The notes: a model not told the origin generated them from the letters alone. Positions 10,870-22,968 are shown, numbered from the stretch's first letter. The stretch is DNA of 64,000 bases from Dugong dugon (GCA_030035585.1 CM057469.1:23368501-23432500), one strand, 5' to 3'. Made by a program: numbers and translations.

Positions 10870-12000
10870 AGCATTTAAGGAGGGAAAAAAGGAAGAAAAG
10901 AAACAGAAGAACCGATTTCTGCATTTCTTCCATTCTCGTTTATGCTTATACTTTAAGTAGACCTCTCAGTCAATCGCTCATTTAAAAAGTATGACTATTA
11001 ACCACCAATATTCAAAGTACACATTCTTCACTGAACCCTATTTTCAACACAGATCAACCAGATTTTTTCAGACGTCAGGGATTTAAGATCTACAATCATT
11101 TTATTCCCAAGAACCAGTGTTTCATCTCACTTTGAACCCTCACGGAGGAGATCCAAATACGAAGTCTCTTTCAATGCTAAAGAAGTCTCCGTGCTTGGAT
11201 CAGCTCCACTGAGAGCATGGGGAAGATGAGAAACCAGCTCAGTTTCAGAATACAGTGGAATAAATCAAATTAAAGAACATCCAGAAATATTTAGCCCATT
11301 TCATAGAACATTTTTAGTGGGCTGTTTTGGCCATGGAATAAATTTTTTCAAAATTGTTGTTATTCCTTTTAAATTCCAAGTTTCCATTCTAACTGATGTT
11401 CATGGCACTGCTACGGTAATTGCAATATGTACAAATACATGAATGACATAATTTAAAGAATATAGGATTGGAATGTTTGAAAATGTCCATTTATTGCGTA
11501 CGTCAGTGTAATATTTGCCTTTGATCATTCACAACTTTGCAGTACACAATGAAAGCCATTTTGAATTAGTTACCTTCTAACAAAAATACCATAAAAATCT
11601 TTTCAGACTGACCAAACAGATGAGTCTGTGTTGTAAATATGGAAAAGGAAATGTCACTATAAGGCAAGAAAACCTGGGGGTATAAACTGAGTACTGAAGA
11701 TATCTAAAAGAGTTCTATTTCCACCTCTCATTTTTAATAAAGAGCAAAGTTTCCCCAGAAATCCTATCTAGCTTTCCAGCTGGTGTTACACGTGTCCTCT
11801 TCCCTTTCCCCAGTCTCCCACAAAGTCACACACAGTTGGCCTTTAGTTATGCTGATTCCAGTCCTGAGTCACACCCACCTTCTCTCAGTCTTCTGAGAAT
11901 TGCTGGAAAAATGCAAAAAATTGTGCCATGAAATTCTTTACAGATTATTCATTTATAAGCTCCACTGGATCCTCGTGACTTTAATTTGTCCTTAAATCGT
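10870..12000. other. no gene or repeat recognised
   Basis: About 1.1 kb of AT-rich sequence without a repeat or coding motif I can name. Confidence 0.4.
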
Positions 12001-12396
12001 TCTTTGTCTTGCCCATGGTCTATTCTAAGCTATTCCACTGCTCTCATGACCACACTACCTTCTTCTCTTCTCCTTGCCACCTCTGCAGAACTCCGAGCCC
12101 ACATCTTTCTTTCTTGCGGTATGAAGCACATATCCATAGACATGAGTCTCTCATTCTTCCTTCTTATCTCAGAGAAGGAGCTTTATCTCCGCTTTCCCAA
12201 AGCCATTCCCCCTTTCTAGTCATCTCTCAATCCCATAGATGCCCATTTTCTCTTGAATTCTACACTTTCTGATGCACATTATTTGTGTGTGTATCTTTAA
12301 TCTTTCACTCTCCACTGATTCCATACCTCCTAAACGTACTCAGATCTCTTATCTTAAAAAAAAAAAAGCTTTCCTCAGCCCTATTTTGGTTTTTGG

Positions 12397-12581
12397 GAGC
12401 CCTGATTAAGTGCAACTGTTAAGCAGCTTGGCAGTTCAAACGCACCCAGCAGCTCTGCAGGGGAAAGACATGGAAATCTGCTCCTATAAAGATTACAGCC
12501 TAGAAAACCCTATGGGGCAGTTCTACTCCATCACATGGGGTTGCTGTGAGTTGGCTCAACAGCACCCAACAAGAGCAACAA
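12397..12581 (+). mobile_element. AfroSINE, long form, diverged
   Basis: Begins gggagccctgattaagtg, keeps the long-form block tataaagattacagcctag and ends with an RTE-type tail (ttgctgtgagttggctc then caacaagagcaacaa). The tRNA-like part has a deletion between the A and B boxes. Confidence 0.85.
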
Positions 12582-12599
12582 TTGTGATTTGACTAATTA

Positions 12600-13000
12600 A
12601 TGTCTTATCTTCACCTTGCTTCCATTTTCTATCCATGCACTTCTTACTTTACTTCTTTTGGCCTGGTCTGCTTGGTTGTGTCCTTGACTGGATGGATATT
12701 TTTTTCAGTGGTTGCCCATGATTTCTTATTTACCAAATCCGAAAGCCTTTTCGTCAGTCATTACTCTTCTGAATTACTTTGTAGCTTCTTCTAAAAGCCC
12801 TTTCTTATTTATTTTCTATGACTCTACAAAGAAACCTAGTTCTCTTCTTACCTTTGAAGATTTGTTTCTAAACCAAGGTCATTGTTTCACTTCTGCCCCT
12901 CATTCCTTCACTGAACATGGTCATTCATCAGTCATCGTTTTTTGGTTTTTCTGTCAGGAATCTCACCCATTCTCATGGTATTAGGACATTTCCAAAATCT
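12600..13000 (+). mobile_element. possible L2 ORF2 fragment
   Basis: The phrase accaaatccgaaagccttttcgtcagtc and its surroundings resemble the L2 reverse transcriptase region just before motif A. It is very diverged and no frame is open throughout. Confidence 0.4.
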
Positions 13001-13033
13001 TCTGTCTTGAACTCACTCTTCATCTTTGTCGAT

Positions 13034-13245
13034 TTTAAAAAAATCAGTTGCTGTTGAGTCAGTTCTGACTCGTGGCAACCCCATGTGTGTCAGAGTAGAA
13101 CTGTGTTCCACAGAATTCTCAATGGCTGAGTTTTTGGAAGTAGAAGACCAGGCCGCTCTTCCAAAGCACCTTTAGGTGGACTCAAACCTCCAAACTTTTA
13201 GTTAGCAGCCAAGCACATTAATCGTTTGCACCACCCAGGGACTCC
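13034..13245 (-). mobile_element. AfroSINE, gtccc-headed form
   Basis: Complete minus-strand copy: tail at left (cagttgctgttgagtcag), head at right (accacccagggactcc). Possible target duplication tttgtc(g/a)att on both sides. Confidence 0.92.
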
Positions 13246-13249
13246 ATTT

Positions 13250-13950
13250 GTCAATTAGATAAATCGTACTAAAAGTCTTGCAATTACTTCAAACTCCCAA
13301 TATCTTAAACTAGATTTTTACTTATTTATTTTTTTGCCAAAATCAGTTTATATGTATGTTATTGAAACATCATTTTCCTATCTATCTAAACATAAACCTT
13401 TGAATTCTATACAAAAGTAATGTAATATAGAGCAGAAGGAGAAGAGCTTTAGGAGACATGCAAATTCTAAGAAATATAGATGAGTAAGAAATTAAATCTG
13501 AGGGATTGGGCAAGATTTAAGGAGTTTAAGGAGAAAACTTCAAATGTTTTATAAGATTGATCTAACAAGATCTGCTCCCGTTTCTATGCCTTTTACAAAA
13601 TCAGAAAGAAAAAACCCCGTGTAATCTATTCCTTTTTTTCTACAGATATTCTCAACAAATCCTATTGATTCTTTCTTTCTAGTGTTTAACATTCACATCT
13701 TCCTTTCTTCTTCTTTTTCTATCAGGTAACATATGTATTAGTCTCTCATCCATTCACTCATTTATTTAATAACAGGCTAGTCAGTACTTACTAAACTGAT
13801 TCCTGACTACATATTATGTAAAAATCCTAATGGTATTTTTATATAATATGTGGACAATTATAGTTTTATCCCAATGGATCTTTCTATTCTTAGTTTTTTT
13901 TTTTCCCCTTAACTACCATACCAACCTTCCTAAAACACCTCTTTATGCAC
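13250..13950. other. no gene recognised
   Basis: AT-rich unassigned sequence; small frames only. Confidence 0.4.
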
Positions 13951-13954
13951 ATCA

Positions 13955-14515
13955 CTGCTGTGCTAAAGAGCTTTTTCCTTTATCAAGATCAAATCTAAAT
14001 TCCTTTGTGTGGCATTTGAGGTTCTGAAAAGTCTGAATCCCCCCACCCACACCTCTGCCCCCTCCTCGCATGTACCTTCCAAACTTTCTTTCACTTCTTT
14101 ACATCAAAACACCCTACTCCCATACACTTGTTTTGTAACCACACTATGCACATACAAGCTTCTAAAGCATTCTTTTACACTTCTTGCCAAGGATATCCTT
14201 CTCCATCATAGTCTGTCTGTTAATTCCCTTTAAAGTTCGGTCCAATTACCATGTCCTTTACTGGGCCACCTGCAAGGAGCTTTCTCTCTTTTCTGAACTC
14301 CTGCAGCATTAATTGTCTATCTTATGCCATCAACAATTTCCATGAGATGTTACTATAAATTTTTACTCGTGTAGGCAGACATTCTCTCTTCCTAACTATA
14401 ATATCTGCCTGTGAAAGACAAGTTATTGCTTTGTGTTCCCAACGTCTAAAATGGTACTTAAAACATTAAGCAGACAAGACATACGTCTAATACGTATTTG
14501 TTGACGGCTCTTTCT
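13955..14515 (+). mobile_element. L2 LINE 3' region
   Basis: Resembles the L2 ORF2 end and 3' UTR: T/C-rich sequence with cacctgcaaggagctttctc, then attgctttgtgttccc and a terminal acgtatttgttgacgg. No open frame of note. Confidence 0.6.
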
Positions 14516-14715
14516 TTCAATCAAATCAAAATTTTATTTTCTCTTTCATTCTCAAAATAGACCATGGACAGTGACAACATAATACAATGTGTTTTAAAAA
14601 TCTGTAAAAAAATCACCTTTGAAACACAGATACAAGCAGTATCATTTGCAAGCTTCTCTGTAGTTCATACCTTTACTGAGTTTATTTAAGTTGAACAATC
14701 ACTTACTGATGATTT

Positions 14716-14920
14716 GTTGTTGTTGTTGTACACCGTTGAGTCTATTCCAACACATAGTGACCCTCTAGGACAGAGTAGAACTGCCAGGGTTTCCAAGGCT
14801 GCCATCTTTACAGAAGCAGACTGCCACAGCTTGCTTCTTCAGAGTGACTGGTGGGTTCAAATCTCGAATCTGTGGGTTAGCAGCCGAGTGGATAACCACT
14901 GCGCCACCAGGGCTCCTTTC
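14716..14920 (-). mobile_element. AfroSINE, long form, 10-bp target duplication
   Basis: Flanked by a perfect ctgatgattt at 14706-14715 and 14921-14930. A gttgttgttgt run at the left end is the reverse of the RTE-type (aac)n tail. It split an older L2 fragment. Confidence 0.96.
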
Positions 14921-15045
14921 CTGATGATTTATTATGTGCAAAACACTATCGTAGGTGCTCTGGGAGAGGCAGCGACACACAGGATGAACTCCTCCCCTTG
15001 AAGAGCTGCAGTTTTGTAAAGACACATACCTCTAAAGTCAGGTGT
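14921..15045 (-). mobile_element. L2 LINE 3' fragment
   Basis: Matches the reverse of the L2 3' end: attatgtgcaaaacactatc, then gtgctctgggagaggcag and ccttgaagagctgcagtt. Confidence 0.6.
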
Positions 15046-15179
15046 CAGCACTGTTTTGAGACAGGCAGAAAGCAGGTAGTGCAAATGACCAAGTGACAAA
15101 TTCTGCTTAGAGGAAATTGGAGACGTCTGTGGAGGGATTGGGGAGAAAATAAGCAGTTGTTAATTCGTTCATTCTGTTT

Positions 15180-15345
15180 TAAACACTGCTGATGCATAAA
15201 ATAATAACGAATTAATAAGTGTTACTCAGTTGAACAGCTCTGTCTGTGGTTTCCTTGTTTTGCTTTATGCAAAAGCGTCAGGCTCTGGTTGCACCATATT
15301 TCAGTGATATGAAATCTTCTATCTTATTTTCTCGTTATGGAATGA
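15180..15345. other. possible noncoding regulatory segment
   Basis: Unique sequence containing an octamer-like tttatgcaaaa (about 15265) and a TAAT-rich stretch. Nothing else is recognised; this is only a suggestion. Confidence 0.25.
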
Positions 15346-15399
15346 ATTGTTGTGGGTAACGTTAGTGTTGAACTTTGAAAATTGTATAACTTTTCATAG

Positions 15400-15478
15400 G
15401 CCGAAGGAACTGGAAGATCCAGAGAGATCTGATAATTTAGTTCCTTGCAACATATACACAAATATCCACAAAATACTG
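15400..15478 (+). CDS. candidate exon A (79 nt)
   Basis: Acceptor-like ttttcatag ends at 15399 and a donor-like ctg/gtgata follows 15478. The frame starting at 15401 is open and reads PKELEDPERSDNLVPCNIYTNIHKIL, ending in phase 0. There is no repeat here. I do not recognise the peptide. The donor is weak and the frame is short, so chance is a real possibility. It matters mainly because its end phase fits candidate exon B. Confidence 0.2.
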
Positions 15479-16029
15479 GTGATACAGATAGGAAGAAGGA
15501 ACAGGCCAGTAGTATTCAGCATACTAGAAACATGTTTTCAAGCTCCAAGGATCACAAAACAAATGAATGAAAGAGATGTGTGAAGGGGTGTGGAAGACCT
15601 TGACAGTCATTAAAAGCACAGGAATGGAATTATTTTTCTTACAATAATAGAAACCAAATAGCCCTGACTGGTATACTTTTTAAAGCCACTATTAGAGCAT
15701 TTTGAATATATGAACTGCCTTTAGTTCCGTACTTGTTTCTATAGAAAAGTATATAATATATTTTTTAAATTATAATAATCCACATTGTATGTATTATTTC
15801 TCTTAAGATACCAAGTTTTAGAAATAGTGCTAGGCCTATATGTCAATCCCTTTTAATATGTAATTATTGGCAAGGTAGGTTTAATGTTATAACAAGTTAC
15901 CCTTGATAATATACTTTGTGCTTATGTCAAACATTAAAAAGAAAGGCACACTTTGACCCCAAAACTACTACGAATTATTTGTGATAATTGCTGGACTCAT
16001 CACTCAACACATTTTCACAAGACGCTTTC

Positions 16030-16265
16030 TCGGCTTACTCTGCTGGGCAGTAGAGGAGGCTTAAGTTGAATCACACCTGATCCCTTCCTTACATGACTCA
16101 CAATCTGAAGGGGATATACAATTATAAACAAATAATCATGGTATAGTGATCTAGAAAATGCTTTTGAAACTGGGGAAGGAAAACAGCCTAGGACCTTTTG
16201 GGAGGCTCCACAAAGAAATTTATATTTTAGTGGGATCTTGAGAATATGGAGGAAGGAAAGTAGAA
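16030..16265 (-). mobile_element. L2 LINE 3' fragment
   Basis: Resembles the reverse of the L2 3' UTR: tacatgactcacaatctgaag, aattataaacaaataatcat, then the gaggctccacaaagaaat block. Old and diverged. Confidence 0.45.
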
Positions 16266-16378
16266 GGTTCACAAAAACGGTGACATTCTTGGTGGAATCT
16301 TACAGAATTTGTAAGAACAAAGGGAGCTCTTTCTTCCTTAGAGACAATGAATAATTTTGCGAGAAACTTCACTTCACT

Positions 16379-16585
16379 GTTGTTGTCGTTGTTGGGTGCC
16401 ATCAAGTCAGTTTAAACTCATAGTGACCCTGAGTGACAGAATAAAAACCGCCCCATAGGGTTTTCTAGGCTGCAGTCTTTACGGAGCAGGTCACCAGATC
16501 TTTCTCTCACTGAGATGCTGGGGGCTTCAAACTGCCAACCTTTCAGTTAGCAACTGAGCGCTTAACTGTTGTGCCACCAGGATCC
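16379..16585 (-). mobile_element. AfroSINE, long form
   Basis: Left end has gttgttgtcgttgttgggtg, the reverse of an (aac)n tail; right end has the reverse of the gatcc/gagcc head after ttgtgccaccag. Confidence 0.92.
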
Positions 16586-16589
16586 TTTC

Positions 16590-16929
16590 AATTTACTAGG
16601 ATGTTTAAGTGTATTTTGAGATATAGAAAACCTACTGAGCACAAAAAAAAAAAAAACGAGATTTTTGTCTCAAATCAGAAGCATAAACAAAGTTTTATGG
16701 TAGATTATCTTGATTTAGGATCTTCTCATGCCAAAGCAGCAGATAATTCCAATTCTGTCAAAACTAAGTGAAAAAAGTTTTATAGAGTTATCCAGCATTA
16801 TTGGAAAAATACATCAGTTCCTGAGAAATTAAAATAGTGAATCACTGCTATAAATTATTTGGAGATAGCCCTGAATTCCACAGGTCTGGAGAGATGTGAT
16901 TTGGCAGCAAATCAGCCAGTCTAACGCAG
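16590..16929. other. no gene recognised
   Basis: Unassigned sequence with a poly-A run at about 16643-16656. Confidence 0.35.
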
Positions 16930-17145
16930 GGGTTCCCAATCTCCTTGCTATTGACATCAGGGTCCAGATCATTCTTCGCTGTGGGAGGTGTTCTGTGCAT
17001 TGTAGAATGTTTTGCAGCATCCCTGGCCTCTACTTACTAGATGCCATTAGCACCCCGCATCTCCAGCAGTGACAGCCAAAAATGGCTCCAGACATTGCTA
17101 AAGTGCCCTGGGAGGCAAAATCACTCCCATTTGAAAGCCAGTGAT
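16930..17145 (-). mobile_element. MER5A hAT (Charlie) transposon
   Basis: Near-complete nonautonomous hAT copy in reverse: left end ggggttcccaatctcc, middle cattgtagaatgttttgcag and agatgccattagcacc, right end toward atttgaaagccagtg. These are the MER5A landmarks. Confidence 0.88.
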
Positions 17146-17149
17146 CTGA

Positions 17150-17780
17150 TCGGTATGTACTTTTCTCTATAGAAAGGGACCCAGAGGAGAGTGGAGAAAT
17201 GAGGGAGTGAAGACAGCCGCAGTGCTGTGCATTTCCAAGTACTCACCTGCCCATCCCAAATTATCTGCACCAGCCTCTTTACAGTGATACAGAACAGACA
17301 CAGGGCCTCCGATGTGGAAGCAGAAATCCAAATGATTTCTTTGCCCTGCTGTAAAGAATATACAGCATCAGATTTTTAATTGATATTCACTTTGGGATTT
17401 TATCAGTGTATTTACCCCAGGAGTATATCTTTACCATGTACGAGCAATTTGTAAAGACGTGAGAAAACCTTCTAACTTTTGGCCCACTGAGACTTAGTTT
17501 TACCAAACTCAAAAGTACATCAATCAAAAGGAATGCAATTAAGACAAAAGGCAGCAGTAAAATGAAACCCATCTTCCTATCCTAGGAACCCAATCAGTCT
17601 TGAATACATGGCAAGCAGGGGGTGGGGGGGTGGGGGGAAATGCAACTCAGTGAACAGAGAAGAGGGAAGTGAGTTAACCGGCAGGGGCTTGAGAATTTGA
17701 CCTAAGGAAATATCCCAAAGGAGAAAGCTTCTAAGGCGCTGGCCAGCGCTGATGTTCTCTAGGCTTTCATGTGTTGGCAA
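17150..17780. other. no gene recognised
   Basis: Unassigned sequence; a short G-rich run lies at about 17619-17638. Confidence 0.35.
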
Positions 17781-17782
17781 TT

Positions 17783-18155
17783 TGTGTGGATTGAATTGGG
17801 CCCCCCCCAAATATGTGTTACGATCCTAACCCCTTTACCTGTGAATGTCATCCTATTTGGAAATAAGGTTTTCTTTGTTATGTTCATGAGGCCACATCAT
17901 GGTAAGATGTGTCTTGGATCTAGTCATTTCTGAGTTATAAAAAGAACAGAGTAGACACATACAGGGCTTCATACCGGGGAAGACAGATGTCATGGGAGGA
18001 TCACCAAGGAATACCCAGGCTACCGACAAGGAAGGAATCAACACACCCAAAAAACCCTGATTTGGACTTTTAGCCTCCAGAACTGTGACAAAATATGTTT
18101 CTCACATTAAAGCTACCCGCTTGTGGTATTTGGTTCCAGTAGCACTAGGCAACCA
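17783..18155 (+). mobile_element. MaLR-type solo LTR
   Basis: Matches the mammalian LTR that starts tggattgaattg(t)g with a C-run, contains cctgtgaatgtcatcctatttggaaata, and ends with cctccagaactgtgac, an attaaag polyadenylation-like signal and cttgtggtatttggtt. Terminal bases and target duplication are not clear, so the ends are approximate. Confidence 0.75.
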
Positions 18156-18548
18156 AGTCGGCAACCAAAAGGGTCACTTTTGGGGTTCCTCTCACTAGTC
18201 TTAAAACCACACTATCTGTAAGCATCCAAGTTCATTTTTGTCTCAGGCTTTTGAGGATGGTGAAAATGCAACCAGCTTTTATTCAAGCTGATCCCATGGT
18301 TTTATCCAAGGAAAGTTTTTGACAGGGCCTAGTGCTGAGATAGGAAATTTCTCTTAGTAGTCACCACAAGCATAAGCTCAAGAGGAGCCAAGGTGTTCCA
18401 CACAAGGTCCATATTCATTCAGTCTGAAAACCCAAACTGGGAAAATGCCACAAAAGCAGAAGAACAAATAGAGAAGAGTTCTTGTTCTCTCTGGGTAACG
18501 TCCAGAACACTGAAAGGGAATACACTGACCAGTGGCATTTTCCCTTTT

Positions 18549-18758
18549 AGTCCCTGGGTGGTGCAAAGCTTAAGTGCTTGGCTGCTAATCAAAAGGTTGG
18601 AGGTTCAAGCCCACCCAGAGGCTTCTTGGAAGAAAGTCATGACTACCTACTTAACGAAAAAAATCAGCCTTTGAAAACTCTATGGAGCACAGTTCTACTC
18701 TGACACACAAGGGGCCACTATGAGTCGGAGCGGACAAGATGGCAACTGGTTAGGTTTT
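18549..18758 (+). mobile_element. AfroSINE, gtccc-headed form
   Basis: Begins agtccctgggtggtgcaaag, keeps the RTE-5'-derived middle (ctacctacttaacg... aatcagcc) and ends gagtcggagcggac...ggcaactggtt. Confidence 0.93.
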
Positions 18759-18759
18759 A

Positions 18760-20543
18760 GGCTAACTGCCTTTTGTTAAGAGGTACCTTCTTCCTTTTAG
18801 TTTGCGAGTCGTTTAGTGGGTTCTTTGCTCCTAATGGTTGTGACTGCAGCCTTACTAGATAGGACACAAACTTGGGGTGTATGGTTCCTCTCAGATCAGT
18901 TTTAAAACCAACATGTGTTCTAGGAAACAGCTCATTCAAGGACAAATTCTCTGGTTCTGTTTTGTTTTCTTGGTCCTATTTATGTTTTTCTCTCCTCTTC
19001 ACTTGGCAGAAATTGAAGGACTAACGATGCTGCTTTATCCCTTTTTCCCTTTAAGAAAGGGAGCGCTTCAATGCAATAAGTCAGTCTAGACAAAGAAAAT
19101 TAAACTAATTAGTAGAAAGATGGTAAATGTGCTGTGTAGGAGGCCCTGTCATTATGGAACCTCACCGAGGCTCCTGTGGTTTGGTGTGTGTACAGAATGA
19201 TAGCTCTGGGTTTCCTGTCTGTAAAAGGGAATAAAATAATACTGAGTTTCAATTAGAGACATAACTGCAATTTAGTCAGGGGCATAGGGACAGGGTGGCT
19301 GACAGCTATGCCAAGCTAATGTCATCAAACATGAAATCCCAGCACATAGCAATGGACCCTGAGGCATCGGAGTGACCACAGTCCTCATACTCAATAAGAC
19401 ACCAAGACTAGCAATTAGAATGCAGACAGAACAAATATTTACATTTTGAGAAAACAAGAGAGGAGGCATCAACAACAGAATGAATCAAAAGCCACAAGGT
19501 CTCAGAAGTGGGCAAGCAAAGTGTCACTGGCAGTGTGAAGCAGGAAGGCAGGATTGGTTTCCAGTATTTGCAATTCAGAGAGCTAGATTACTGGAAAATT
19601 TACAATAACATTGCAGTTTAAAGTCTTACACAAAGTTTAACAGGACGAGTCAACTGCACTTTTCTTCCTTCTACCCTCCAAAGCCTAGTATGAGCCCTAA
19701 GTCAGCTCTTCACCGTGGTTATATAGATTATGTGTTCCAGAGAGTCTGAATAAATTATTTCAAGAGGGTCTTTCAAAGTCCTAGAAGTGCTCAGGCATAT
19801 TTTAAAACTAGGTATCAATTCATAAATCCAATTTGTTAAGGAGCCTGATGTTCTGAGTGATCAGAGAATGCAGAAAGATCTAATAATAGAGGAAAACTTA
19901 GGGCCTTGGGTGGGAGTCCAGAAGGGAGAGAGAGGTTTGGCTTTCTCCTCCTTAGAAGCAGTAGGTAGATCCTCTTCTCTTTTGTCTAAATACTTTTCGG
20001 TGGTTCATTCATGAAAGCTCAAAGAATGGGTCTGGCAAAGGAGGAAAATCCTGGGTGGTCAGACACATACAAAGGACACTTGTCACCAACAGGGAGGCCA
20101 TAAGTCAGCCATTGTCACCGGGGTGAAGCATTTTGTTTTGACCAACTTGGCATACATCAGACTATTATAAGAAATCCAGGGGTGAAGAGTATGCTAGGAA
20201 TGACTGGGGGCTTGGCTTTAACATGGCAAACGATGATAACTTTCCCATTCCAAATTTCCCTAATTCTGAAATTCTATAAGCATGAGATGGTGTCTCAGCC
20301 CCTCCTGAACTACTTCAACCCATAATGGATGTCTGCCATGCACTTGGCATCTGTACTTGGGAAAATGACTTTGCTGCCAATTATCTGATACTCTTGTTTC
20401 ATTTCTAAAACACAATATCTAAAAGAGACTTTTCAAAGTATTTTTAGCCCGTATGCCAAGTTTCATATTCATTATGGGAGAAAGAGACACAAACACATAG
20501 TATTTCACTCAATTTAATATTTTGTAAATCACTAATATTAACT
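18760..20543. other. no gene recognised in about 1.8 kb
   Basis: No repeat family or coding motif recognised. Sequences near 18205-18230 and 18890-18915 share a similar ggttcctctca..ttttaaaacca phrase, which may mark a diverged repeat either side of the AfroSINE. Confidence 0.35.
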
Positions 20544-20610
20544 GGGAAACCCTGGTGGCATAGCGGTTAAGAATTCGACTGCTAACCAACAGGTCTGCAG
20601 TTTGAATCCG
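20544..20610 (+). mobile_element. AfroSINE tRNA-like head only
   Basis: Carries ggaaaccctggtggcatagc through gtttgaatccg, i.e. the A-box and B-box half, and stops there. The RTE-type tail is absent, which is the opposite of the usual 5' truncation. Confidence 0.85.
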
Positions 20611-21264
20611 TGCATATAGTCTACCAAACACCGTTTTAAAAAGTCTTTACATGTCTTTCATATGAATGTGGACAGGAGGAATGAATGGATGATTCTGTGC
20701 TCTTTTAAACCTTTTCCCAGTTACTGAAGCTAAGGAAGGTACTTTATGTTAGTCCCAGTTAAAAATGTTGATATTGTTAGGAGAAAAATCATCAAGAAAG
20801 AGCTAAGAACATTCTTAAGAAGACAAAAAGTCTCAGAGTCAGGACAAAGCCACAGACCATAGCATTTAGGAGCACATCCAAACTGAACCCCTGAACTTCT
20901 TAGGTTAGTCTATAGGTCATAAGAGTAGCTAGCTACAGTTAACAAAAGTGTGGCCAAGAAATTTCTAGACAATCCTACCTCCATTTGTTCCTTTCTTTAT
21001 TTATTGACTTCTTACTATTGCTTTGAATTTTATTGCTTCACACATATGGAATGTATTGCGGTTCAGTGTTTCTTTAGCTTTAATAAATCAAATCTCAGTC
21101 TATTTTTATTATTATTCTGTCAATTATTTCTGGGTTCAATGTCTGAAGTAAAGTTCTATAAAGTATTAAGGAAGTTATGACATAACTTGTGTGCAGTTCA
21201 CATGATTTATCTTATTGATATTTTTTCACTTTTAGAGTAAAGTAATAGACCCTCACTTATTTTA
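20611..21264. other. no gene recognised
   Basis: Unassigned AT-rich sequence. Confidence 0.35.
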
Positions 21265-21428
21265 GGAGCCCTAGTGGCACAGTGGTTAAGCGTTTGGCTG
21301 CTCACCAAAAAGGTCGGCAGTTTGAATCCACCAGCTGCTCCTTGGAAACCACATGGGGCGGTTCTACTCTGTCCTGTAGGGTCGCTGTGAGTTGGAATTG
21401 ACTCCATGGCAATGGGTTTGGTTTTTTT
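21265..21428 (+). mobile_element. AfroSINE, short form
   Basis: Complete copy ending gagttggaattgactccatg and a ggtttggttttttt tail. A possible 8-bp target duplication ttatttta is seen just before and about 20 bases after it. Confidence 0.94.
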
Positions 21429-21780
21429 GGAGGGAGGGGGGTTTATTTTAGTAGCCACTGAGATCCTATTGTGGTTTCTTCAGGCATTAGTTCCCTTTCC
21501 CCTTGCCTACCACTGCTCTCTCCTGCACTTACCATCCTTCTTAAGAAGCTTTCATCCCTTTGCATCTCTGCGTTCTCTCTGTAGGCAGCTGCAGAGAACA
21601 GAGAGACTATCAGGCCTTAAAACATATTTCCCTCCACAACTATTCTTTCCTCCTTACTTCCCACTCAGAAAATGAGAGATCATATCTTTCCAACATCCTC
21701 TTTCCTCTGTTTTCACACTCTCCCTGTTTTTTCTCTCAATATTGAAATATGTTCAAATATTTTCCATTTCAAATTTAAAA

Positions 21781-21985
21781 GAAAAAAGCAAAGGAAGGAA
21801 GAGAGGGAGGGAGGGAGAGGGGAAGGGAGAAAGAGAGGAAGGGAGGGCAAGGAGACCGGTGGGGAGGAGAGAGAGACAGAGGGAGAAAGCAAGGAAAGAG
21901 GAAGGGAAGAAGGGAGAAAGAGAGGGAGGTAGATACGGAAGGAGGAAGGAACGAACGAAGGAAGGAGGGGAAGGAGGAAGTTCGT
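21781..21985 (+). repeat. polypurine tract (GGAA/GGGA/GAGA)n
   Basis: About 205 bp with very few pyrimidines on the plus strand, built of irregular ggaa, ggga and gaga units. It gives long artificial frames of E/R/K/G on one strand and S/P/L on the other; none is a gene. Such tracts can form triplex DNA. Confidence 0.95.
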
Positions 21986-21989
21986 AATT

Positions 21990-22695
21990 ACTAAGAACTG
22001 CTCTAGCTTCTGGAAAAAAAAAAAATCTGTATTTTCTCTCCCACAGCCTCACTAGAACTGTTTTCACTAAGATGTGGAATTATAATAAATTGGTCTGTCA
22101 TTTCAATCTTTATCTTCGGTAACCTGCTGTAGCATTTCACTTTGCTCAGCACTTGGCTCCTTAGTACAGTTCCCTTGCTTTGATTCTATGGCGCTCCTTC
22201 TTCCAAATGTCTCAATCTCCTATGAAAGCTTTTTCTTTTTTTACCCCCTCTGCTCATTTCAAATAGCACTTTTCTCCAAGATTCGTGTTTTGCCACTTTT
22301 AAACCTTACATTATTTCTGGATGATCTTATCCTCATGCATGTAACTCAGATGGCTTCCAGATTTACAGCCCCAGTCAGAATTGTCCCTTAAACTCCAAAC
22401 CCATGTTTATAAGGGCATCTTGGACATGCCGTACTCCCACATCCTAGGAAAAATTACCCTATCTCCCCCTCACGGATTGAAAAAATTGAGTTGCTTAGGG
22501 AAGACCATCAGCTCCTCACCTCTCTTTATACCAGTTTACCTGTTTATTTTTCCATCCTTACACATTTTCTCTAGGGTCACAGACAGATTAACCATTGGCC
22601 AAGTCAAGACCAACACATCCACCTGAGCACCTGACTACATGCCTCTTCCTTCCCATGTCATTACACACCTGCTCCAGGATTCATTATTTTCTCTC
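21990..22695. other. no gene recognised
   Basis: Unassigned T/C-rich sequence, possibly old L2 but not convincingly so. Confidence 0.3.
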
Positions 22696-22699
22696 ACTG

Positions 22700-22737
22700 T
22701 ATGAGTCGGAGCCAACTCAACAGCGACAGGTTTTAAT
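22700..22737 (+). mobile_element. AfroSINE 3' tail fragment
   Basis: Only the terminal tgtatgagtcggagccaac and cagcgacaggtttt part is present; severely 5'-truncated. Confidence 0.75.
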
Positions 22738-22968
22738 ATGATTTAAACTGCACCCCTGCTGCTAGTTTTCCCCCTTAGCTGTAAAAATATAGTTACATCT
22801 GTCCCATCCAAATAAATATATGGATAAATAAAGAAATTACCTCCTTTGGAGCGGCCCTCTTCTAACTACCCTAAGGGCTGCCTGATTTTTTGACTTCCCT
22901 TCTTAATATTTTTCTGGGAAGAACAGCCTGTACTAGGGTTCCACTTCCTCACATTCGTATCAGTTCTG

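Noticed and set aside
21672-22067. Overlapping open frames on both strands rich in E/R/G/K or S/P/L
   Set aside because: They are translations of the polypurine tract and carry no domain or start context.
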